Assembly (NCBI RefSeq): GCF_001663375.1
Contig: NZ_LCTF01000014.1
Location: 1 to 52,925, forward strand
Length of the DNA: 52,925 nt
Origin: Caldivirga sp. MU80
GTDB taxonomy: Archaea; Thermoproteota; Thermoprotei; Thermoproteales; Thermocladiaceae
Reading direction: 5' to 3'
Position numbers and translations under genes: made by a program. The notes under the pieces were generated by a model that worked only from the letters and a program-made list of their open reading frames with translations, made no database searches and was not told where the DNA came from. This document shows, piece by piece, positions 28,909-34,461 of this stretch (its first letter is position 1; each line of letters begins with the position of its first letter).

Positions 28909-29895
28909 TCACAGGTGCCTTACCTCGAATAGCGCCCTAGCCCCAGCTTCAATTAAGTCAGCTAGCCATGCTGTTATGGCGAACCCAATACCCATGGCAA
29001 TATCAATGATAATGTCGCCTTCGAGCAGGTTGAAGGTGCCAGTGCTCACGAGGCTGGCGGCTGTCTTAATTAACCCCAGTGGGCTTGCCGCACCGCACAC
29101 TAGCATGAGGGCTACACTGCTCTGGAGCCACGTAATGCCACTTGTAGCAAGCAGGCTTAGGAGCGTCTTTGCCAATGGATTGTTGGCGCATTGTTGTTCA
29201 ATTGCATTCAACCACGCTGTCAATTCATTCCCATAGTTTAAGACTAGGGTATCTTGGTACCCAGCCACCATTGGTAGTAGGATACTGAAGACTAGGATGA
29301 ATGATGCTAGCCAAGCCCCAATACGCCTAGTCCTTGATGGGAGTAGTAATGCCACTGAGAGGCTCCCAATACCGTAATTATACATTACACTCATGACTTG
29401 TCCAAGTGCGGCTAGGGCTATGGTATTCATCATTGTGGCGACTAAGGCACGATTGTAGGGTGCCATTATTGCGTTCAAGAAGCTTGATAAACTACCGAGG
29501 AGTGCGCCAATTGGCTTGAGCACCTCAGTGGCTCCTATGATTGCCCCAGCGGCGCTGAAGGCGAAGGCGAATACTAGGTTAGCAATGTACTGCCCCATCA
29601 CGAGGTTAAAATCATTATACATTACATTTGGGATATCACTCAACTGTATCTGAGTGGCATTAACACCCATTGCCCCAGCAATTTTCACACCAATACTTGG
29701 GCCAATACTCATGTAGTATGCCACAACTGCAGTGAGGATTGCGCCAATTACAATGCCGTAGAACTCCTCAACAGCCTCCCTCCTCTGCCCTGGGGTTGGG
29801 GCTAGGTAGTACTTGATTAAGCCCCAAGCCAGTTCAATGCCAGCTATGGTAATCCCAATGCCGTATGGGAGGTTGAGTAGGCTTGTAATCCCCAT
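28909..29895 (-). CDS. VirB6/CedA-like polytopic membrane protein
   Basis: A 328-residue protein with seven or eight membrane helices (for example GIGITIAGIELAWGLIKYY, YGIVIGAILTAVVAYYMSI, ANLVFAFAFSAAGAIIG, GAWLASFILVFSILLPMVAG, IDIAMGIGFAITAWLADLI). The composition, the small loops and the place beside a VirB2-like and a VirB4-like gene match VirB6/TrbL and archaeal CedA, the channel of the Ced DNA-import system. The start at ATG 29895 (MGITSLLNL) is preferred to 29910, because it gives the usual 23-nt spacing to the box. Homology is inferred from topology and neighbourhood. Confidence 0.62.
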   Translation of the reverse strand: MGITSLLNLPYGIGITIAGIELAWGLIKYYLAPTPGQRREAVEEFYGIVIGAILTAVVAYYMSIGPSIGVKIAGAMGVNATQIQLSDIPNVMYNDFNLVMGQYIANLVFAFAFSAAGAIIGATEVLKPIGALLGSLSSFLNAIMAPYNRALVATMMNTIALAALGQVMSVMYNYGIGSLSVALLLPSRTRRIGAWLASFILVFSILLPMVAGYQDTLVLNYGNELTAWLNAIEQQCANNPLAKTLLSLLATSGITWLQSSVALMLVCGAASPLGLIKTAASLVSTGTFNLLEGDIIIDIAMGIGFAITAWLADLIEAGARALFEVRHL

Positions 29896-29917
29896 TAACC
29901 AACCTCTCATTCATTCT

Positions 29918-29925
29918 CTAATTAG
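29918..29925 (-). promoter_or_regulatory. CTAATTAG promoter box (minus)
   Basis: 23 nt from the minus-strand ATG at 29895 but only 8 nt from the ATG at 29910, so it argues for the shorter start. Confidence 0.6.
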
Positions 29926-29990
29926 GAGTTTGAAGGCGAGCCAAAGGCAGTACTTTGAACAAGCCCTACGGTTACCATTCATCGAAGGCG

Positions 29991-30200
29991 TTACTGTGCA
30001 TTGGGTACCACGCTCACCATGAATGCCTTGTTAATGTAAACCACACCATTGCTAGTCCTCAACTTAACCCAGTAACGCCTAGACTCGACAAGCACCCCAC
30101 TTATTGCCTTACCATCAGCCAGGCTTATACTTATTGCCCTGCCAGCATACTCCTCACTGAAGTCACTGTGCTTCACCTGCTTCCTCCCAACCTGCCTCAT
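29991..30200 (-). CDS. Lsm/Hfq-like small RNA-binding protein candidate
   Basis: A 69-residue protein. GRAISISLADGKAISGVLVES followed by RYWVKLRTSNGVVYINKAF and VSVVP gives five strands with the Sm1/Sm2-like rhythm ('v-v-L-dG--i-G-l-------v-l----g--y-i-k--I--i'). The N-terminal basic segment (MRQVGRKQVKHSDF) would be the short helix of the fold. Sm proteins form rings that bind U-rich RNA; crenarchaea and their plasmids often carry such stand-alone small copies. Clean symmetric promoter box at 30222-30229. The assignment is by strand pattern only. Confidence 0.5.
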   Translation of the reverse strand: MRQVGRKQVKHSDFSEEYAGRAISISLADGKAISGVLVESRRYWVKLRTSNGVVYINKAFMVSVVPNAQ

Positions 30201-30221
30201 AATTCCACAGTCTTGGTTCAG

Positions 30222-30229
30222 CTAATTAG
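30222..30229. promoter_or_regulatory. divergent CTAATTAG promoter box
   Basis: Palindrome 22 nt from the minus-strand ATG at 30200 and 23 nt from the plus-strand ATG at 30252. Confidence 0.7.
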
Positions 30230-30251
30230 TTAATGCACCACGCCCATTGTG

Positions 30252-32189
30252 ATGTCCAAGCTTGGTGGGCTAAACCTGTACCCGTGGCAGTCGGAGGTTC
30301 TTGGGGAGTTGTTGTATCGGGGTGGGAGGGTTTTCGCCTTGAGCATGCCCACTGGTAGTGGGAAGACGCTTACAGCATTATTGTATGCCCTTGGTCTTGG
30401 TGTTGATAAAATCATCTTCCTCACTAGGACTATTAATGAGGAGAGGGCGCCTTGGAAGGAGTGGTTGATGCTTGTGAAGAGTGGTGTGGCTAGGGGTAGT
30501 ATTGCGACCCTTCATGGTAAGGCTCGTTTTTGCCCAGAGGTGTACATTGATGAGGATGGGGAGCCTGTCATGCAGTGTAGTGAGTGTTGGTACAATGCGG
30601 GTAAGAGTGATGATGTTGAGTTTGGCGATTTTTTGATTCATGGTGATTTTTTGGTTCATGAAGCTTTGAATGTAATGGGTATTATTGACCCAACTGTACC
30701 TAACATTAGGGTATCGTACTCTAGGGCGATGGGGTTAAAACCACCTGAGGCATACTGTGTCTACCCACTCACATTACAAGCCGTGAAGTATGCTAGGCTC
30801 ATTGTTGGCCCCTACCCCTACCTCCTCATACCTCAAATCGCCGATGTAATATTGGATAAGATTGAGGACTCTGAGAGCATGCTTGTCATTATTGATGAGG
30901 TTCACAACCTAGATGGACTCACAGACCTTGTGAGTACTCGTGTTAGCCCAGGTAGGCTTGCGAGCACGGCAGAGGCTATTATCAAACTCTGTAGTGAGGT
31001 GGATTGTGAACCACTCAATCTTGACTTAGATAACATTGTTAATGCCCTCAAGGCCATTGCCGATGACCTTAGCATTATCTTGAATGATTGGGCTAATGGG
31101 CTTGATGTTGGCTCGACAGTTCATGTTAAAGACCCAGTGTTGATTAAGGGAATCCTCAATAATGCCTATAATGCCCTTAAGCCTATTGTGAACCTAGTTA
31201 GGGACATAGAGGGGCTCCTTATGGGGAAGATTGATGATACTACCCGTGATAGGCTTCGGAGGATTATCATAATGATTAGTGATGATATTGAAGTACGTAA
31301 GATTTATAGTAAGATTGTGAAGACCGCCGTGGCTATTGATAAGATACTACAGTATATTGATAAGCCCAGTACTGGTTGGGGTGTCTACGTTTATCGTGAG
31401 AAGAGGACTGTGGGCATTATGCTCAGGCCACTGCTGGCTAAGGAGGTGTACAAGGACATCCTCAACACCTTAAACAAGCGCAATACTAGGTTCCTCCTCA
31501 TGAGTGGCACACTCCCAAGCAAAAAGTATATTGAGCACGTCTACGGCTTCAAGGTTGATGCTACCGTTGAAAGGCGCCCAAGGCTTGGTGTGTATAAGAT
31601 TAGGATTGATGCAAGTCTAACAAGCTTGTTTAATATGAGGAGTAGGGAAATGTATGAGAGGTATGGGAAACGCATTAGTGAGATTGTAAACAATGCGGAG
31701 CCAGGTGTAGTCCTAGTCGTGTACCCAAGCTACAAGTTCATGAATAGTGTACTATCCCACCTTAATATTAACAATGTTGTGGTATTCAATGAGGGTGATA
31801 CAAAGGAACTCAGCACTATTGTTGATAGTGCCATAAAGGCTGTTAAGAATGGGCACAAGGTTGTCGTGAATGCTGTTGCTGGTGGTAGGTTCACGGAGGG
31901 TATTGAGGTTAAGGATGGGGATAAGAGCCTCATTAAGAATATTATAATCGCTGGCGTGCCATTTCCGAATAAGGAGGATGCCGTCTTCAAGGACATGGCT
32001 AAGGCAAGTGGGCTTGGTGAGTCAGCATTAATGAATGAGATTGGTAGGATAAGGACTCTTCAGGCAATTGGAAGGGGTATTAGAGGATTGAATGATACTG
32101 TCACAGTTTGGCTTCTCGACAAGAGGTTCGCTGGGCCTAGGGGCCTTGCTGTCAGGTGGGGTCTTATTAGGCTTGCCTCAGGGCACTAA
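30252..32189 (+). CDS. XPD/Rad3/DinG-family DNA helicase
   Basis: A 645-residue superfamily 2 helicase. YPWQSEVL (Q-like motif, about 10-17), Walker A SMPTGSGKTL (31-40) and Walker B/DEVH VIIDEVHNLDG (about 212-222) are present, with the late motifs FLLMSGTLPS and AIGRGIRG. Four cysteines between motifs Ia and II (about C94, C109, C112 and C169, the first in ARFCPE) are placed like the 4Fe-4S ligands of XPD, so 5'-3' unwinding is expected. The ATG at 30252 fits the promoter spacing better than the GTG at 30249. It is the last gene with an element-type box, so it probably marks the right side of the element. Host XPD has a similar length. Confidence 0.85.
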   Translation: MSKLGGLNLYPWQSEVLGELLYRGGRVFALSMPTGSGKTLTALLYALGLGVDKIIFLTRTINEERAPWKEWLMLVKSGVARGSIATLHGKARFCPEVYIDEDGEPVMQCSECWYNAGKSDDVEFGDFLIHGDFLVHEALNVMGIIDPTVPNIRVSYSRAMGLKPPEAYCVYPLTLQAVKYARLIVGPYPYLLIPQIADVILDKIEDSESMLVIIDEVHNLDGLTDLVSTRVSPGRLASTAEAIIKLCSEVDCEPLNLDLDNIVNALKAIADDLSIILNDWANGLDVGSTVHVKDPVLIKGILNNAYNALKPIVNLVRDIEGLLMGKIDDTTRDRLRRIIIMISDDIEVRKIYSKIVKTAVAIDKILQYIDKPSTGWGVYVYREKRTVGIMLRPLLAKEVYKDILNTLNKRNTRFLLMSGTLPSKKYIEHVYGFKVDATVERRPRLGVYKIRIDASLTSLFNMRSREMYERYGKRISEIVNNAEPGVVLVVYPSYKFMNSVLSHLNINNVVVFNEGDTKELSTIVDSAIKAVKNGHKVVVNAVAGGRFTEGIEVKDGDKSLIKNIIIAGVPFPNKEDAVFKDMAKASGLGESALMNEIGRIRTLQAIGRGIRGLNDTVTVWLLDKRFAGPRGLAVRWGLIRLASGH

Positions 32190-32227
32190 CCCTCCTCCTA
32201 ACCCTCCCAGGCTTCACTATTACTATA

Positions 32228-32395
32228 CTAACTATAACTAATAGTATTATACCCGAGCCTCCCAAGCGCCTCAACAACCTCAGTGAAGCTGGCCTCCTCA
32301 GGGTCAGGTAGCCCATTGGCGACTGCAATGTGGCTCAATGGTACTCCTGCAGAGCTTGTGAGTTCAAGCCCATTGTATATTAGCCTCATCCTCAT
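32228..32395 (-). CDS. small uncharacterised protein
   Basis: 55 residues from ATG 32395 (MRMRLIYNGLELTSSAGVPL onward). A canonical TATA-like TTTATAAGG lies about 20-25 nt upstream on the minus strand, so the in-frame ATG at 32434, which lies upstream of that box, is less likely. The C-terminal segment EEASFTEVVEALGRLGYN looks like a conserved helix. No function known. It is the first small gene with a host-type promoter after the element. Confidence 0.45.
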   Translation of the reverse strand: MRMRLIYNGLELTSSAGVPLSHIAVANGLPDPEEASFTEVVEALGRLGYNTISYS

Positions 32396-32488
32396 TACAC
32401 ATGAATCATGCTCATGCCTTATAAACCTTTCCATAGCCGAGAGTAGGCCTCCTGAGGATGAGGAGCTTGCTTGGGGGGATGACGAGCC

Positions 32489-33172
32489 CTAGCCACCCCT
32501 AATGACTGGCATCCTGCAGGCGAGTAGCCTACTAATTGAAGTGGCATCATACAAGTACGCCTTGCCAGATGGCTTAGCAGTAACAAGCCCCCTAGCCCTA
32601 AGCTTGGCTAGCACCCTCTCAACGGCTTGAATGGATATTGACTCCCTGAAGGCGCCCTCATAAGCCTTAGCAACCTCCCTAGCCAACGCATGCCCATCGC
32701 AAATGAGCCTCAACACACGGTACTCTGTTTGGCTCAGGTTAATGAGCCTCGGTGCAATAGGCCAGTCAATTGGCTCACCCTTATCAGGCATGGTGAAGAC
32801 CCTATCAACATTAATGCCAGTGAAGCCGCCAACAGTAGCCAGCGTCATGGCCAGGAAGCCCAAGACAGTGGTAACCCACCTGTCACCAGCAATACCGATA
32901 ACGAGGCCGCATGGTGCGTAGTCCTCGATGAAGCTCCTCAAGCCAGCCACAGTATCAACCAAACTGGCCCTTGGGTTCAGGACGAACTGCTCAACCTTAA
33001 TGCCCAAGTCCTGGTAGACTTGGCTTGTGAACTCGGCTAATGCGCCTAAGGCGTCACTACTAAGCCCAGTGAGGATTACCAAATCACCATCATTAACCTC
33101 ACTGTTGATTAGAGCCAACCTGGCTGGGGTAATGTTCAAGCCAGCCCCAATTACAATGCACCTCCTCCCCAT
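32489..33172 (-). CDS. csa3: Csa3-like CARF-HTH transcription regulator
   Basis: A 227-residue protein. Residues 1-130 form a CARF-like Rossmann domain (IVIGAGLNITPARLALINSE, DGDLVILTG, VIGIAGDRWVTTVLG). The C-terminus has a winged helix (QTEYRVLRLICDGHALAREV, VERVLAKLRARGLVTAKPSG). Csa3 proteins bind cyclic oligoadenylate and control CRISPR adaptation and interference genes in Crenarchaeota. No cas gene or repeat array is in the window, so it may act in trans or govern the adjacent defence island. A GCTTAAAAG TATA box lies upstream. The N-terminal half is duplicated at 33662-34081. Confidence 0.78.
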   Translation of the reverse strand: MGRRCIVIGAGLNITPARLALINSEVNDGDLVILTGLSSDALGALAEFTSQVYQDLGIKVEQFVLNPRASLVDTVAGLRSFIEDYAPCGLVIGIAGDRWVTTVLGFLAMTLATVGGFTGINVDRVFTMPDKGEPIDWPIAPRLINLSQTEYRVLRLICDGHALAREVAKAYEGAFRESISIQAVERVLAKLRARGLVTAKPSGKAYLYDATSISRLLACRMPVIRGG

Positions 33173-33250
33173 TAATGGAGTAGTTCAATCAAGCCTCTTT
33201 TAAGCATATTGAATGCAATGCTTTAAAACTCGCACTGGAGTGAGGGTACT

Positions 33251-33378
33251 GGGTGCCTGGGTTGATGACATGGTCGTATTAGGGGCGTGGGGGTGATCTC
33301 AAAGGAGAATTGAAGGGTAAGCACCTTGGATAAATACAATGTGAGAATCAATGGAACCCACGCCCCGCCCAGGCACCC
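33251..33378. repeat. long imperfect hairpin in csa3 intergenic region
   Basis: GGGTGCCTGGG (33251-33261) pairs with CCCAGGCACCC (33368-33378), and GGGGCGTGGG (33282-33291) pairs with CCCACGCCCC (33357-33366). The two stems are coaxial, with a 20-nt bulge on one side and 1 nt on the other; the loop is 65 nt. The loop contains TTGAAGGGT, also found inverted just after the stem, and the direct repeat CAATGTGAG. A stable structured RNA or a recombination site is possible. Confidence 0.5.
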
Positions 33379-33577
33379 TTCAATGTGAGCATGGGTGTTC
33401 GCAATCTGGGAACCCAATTACCTTAGGTTTTGTAGCTGGGAATTATCCGTGATGAGCCTCCAGTGCACTGTACCTACCAGTGACCAGTAGGCCCAGAAAC
33501 CGAAAAACCTAAAAACCGGGTATACTAAAGATATACTAAAGACACCTTAGAGGTATACAGTGGGTGTCCGTAGGGGA

Positions 33578-33652
33578 TATGGGGTCAGCCCAAGGACTAG
33601 CTCATCACCCCTCAGGCTGACCCCAGCTCCCCCTTCCTCATCACCTCAGGGC
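33578..33652 (-). ncRNA. candidate C/D-box sRNA
   Basis: On the minus strand there are box C GTGATGA (33638-33644), box D' CTGA (33612-33615), box C' GTGATGA (33602-33608) and box D CTGA (33585-33588) in the right order. The D'-C' spacer is 3 nt and the C'-D guide is 13 nt (complement of 33589-33601), both typical of archaea. The C-D' interval of 22 nt is longer than usual. A TATA-like TTTTTAAAT about 20 nt upstream (33664-33676) could start it. Confidence 0.45.
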
Positions 33653-33661
33653 CCCGCTTTT

Positions 33662-34081
33662 TCATAATTTAAAAACCTTGTGACACCTGGGGGAAGTATT
33701 ACCAACTGTATTACCAACTGGAATTGAATGGACAGCGCTGACCATACCATTCCTAGCCATATGCGCTAAGTCATACGCAGCCTGCCGCATGTGGACATAC
33801 TTTTTCACCTGTTCATCGCAAGGTGCATTACCCTCAATCATGCTCCTAAGCATTGAAACAGCGTCAACTAGGCTAACCTGAGTGTCGATGGTAATCGGCT
33901 TAACATCAATGTTCAAGTCCTGGTAGACTTGCCTAGTGAACTCGGCTAATGCATTAAGCGCATCACCACTAACACCAACTAGAATAACATAATCACCATC
34001 ATTAACGTCAGCATTAATAAGCGCTAGCCTAGCTGGTGTGATGTTAATGCCTACACCGATGATTATGCATTTCTTATCCAT
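33662..34081 (-). pseudogene. truncated second csa3-like gene
   Basis: From ATG 34081 the first about 90 residues (MDKKCIIIGVGINITPARLA, DGDYVILVGVSGDALNALAE) are closely similar to the intact Csa3-like protein at 32489-33172. After the shared APC the similarity ends and about 50 unrelated residues follow (KKYVHMRQAAYDLAHMARNG to the stop), with no second half of the CARF domain and no HTH. A short direct repeat, GTTGGTAATAC, occurs twice in this tail. It is either a decayed duplicate or a new short CARF-only protein. A TATA box 25 nt upstream suggests it is still transcribed. Confidence 0.65.
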
Positions 34082-34138
34082 TGATGTGTAGGCTTCGCCG
34101 TGGTAAAATACATAACCCTGCGAAACCCACCCCACCGC

Positions 34139-34414
34139 CTAATACTCAACACACTTAACCAAGCCAACCCTCTCAGCATCGTAGTAACGCATGATTGCTT
34201 CACTCGGCTTATCCGAGTGAATAAGTTTAATCGACTCACCATTATGCCAAAACTCGATGACAAGTTCATTGCTACCCTCATAGACGCAGTACCTATCAGC
34301 ACCACCGAGAATACCTCCAGCCAATTTCAAACCAGCCTCAACAGCCTCACTAACAGTGAATGCCCTAACGTCCACCAGACTAAACAAGTCACCCACGTAC
34401 AGGAACCAGGGCAT
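34139..34414 (-). CDS. small uncharacterised protein divergent from defence operon
   Basis: A 91-residue soluble protein, alpha/beta (SEAVEAGLKLAGGILGGADR, YCVYEGSNELVIEFWHNGES, IKLIHSDKPSEAIMRYYDAE). Two cysteines. It shares the symmetric TATA box CTTTAAAAG with the DUF1156 methyltransferase operon, so the two may be co-regulated. It could be a regulator or immunity partner of that operon; there is no HTH to support it. No family recognised. Confidence 0.55.
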   Translation of the reverse strand: MPWFLYVGDLFSLVDVRAFTVSEAVEAGLKLAGGILGGADRYCVYEGSNELVIEFWHNGESIKLIHSDKPSEAIMRYYDAERVGLVKCVEY

Positions 34415-34433
34415 TGGTTTGATGGGTGTAATT

Positions 34434-34442
34434 CTTTAAAAG
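34434..34442. promoter_or_regulatory. divergent canonical TATA box CTTTAAAAG
   Basis: The near-palindromic box lies 20 nt from the minus-strand ATG at 34414 and 20 nt from the plus-strand GTG at 34462. It has the same geometry as the element boxes but host-type sequence. Confidence 0.65.
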
Positions 34443-34461
34443 TGTATGCTGTTTAACTGTT

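Noticed and set aside
33251-33378. RNase P, SRP or 5S RNA identity for the long hairpin
   Set aside because: None of the conserved core sequences (for example GAGGAAAGTCC or ACAGAAA for RNase P) is present.
33440-33500. Plus-strand GTGATGA as start of another C/D-box RNA
   Set aside because: No D or D' CTGA boxes at proper distances.
33512-33560. Repeat ATACTAAAG twice, considered as a CRISPR remnant
   Set aside because: Only two 9-nt copies 11 nt apart, no spacer-like regular unit.
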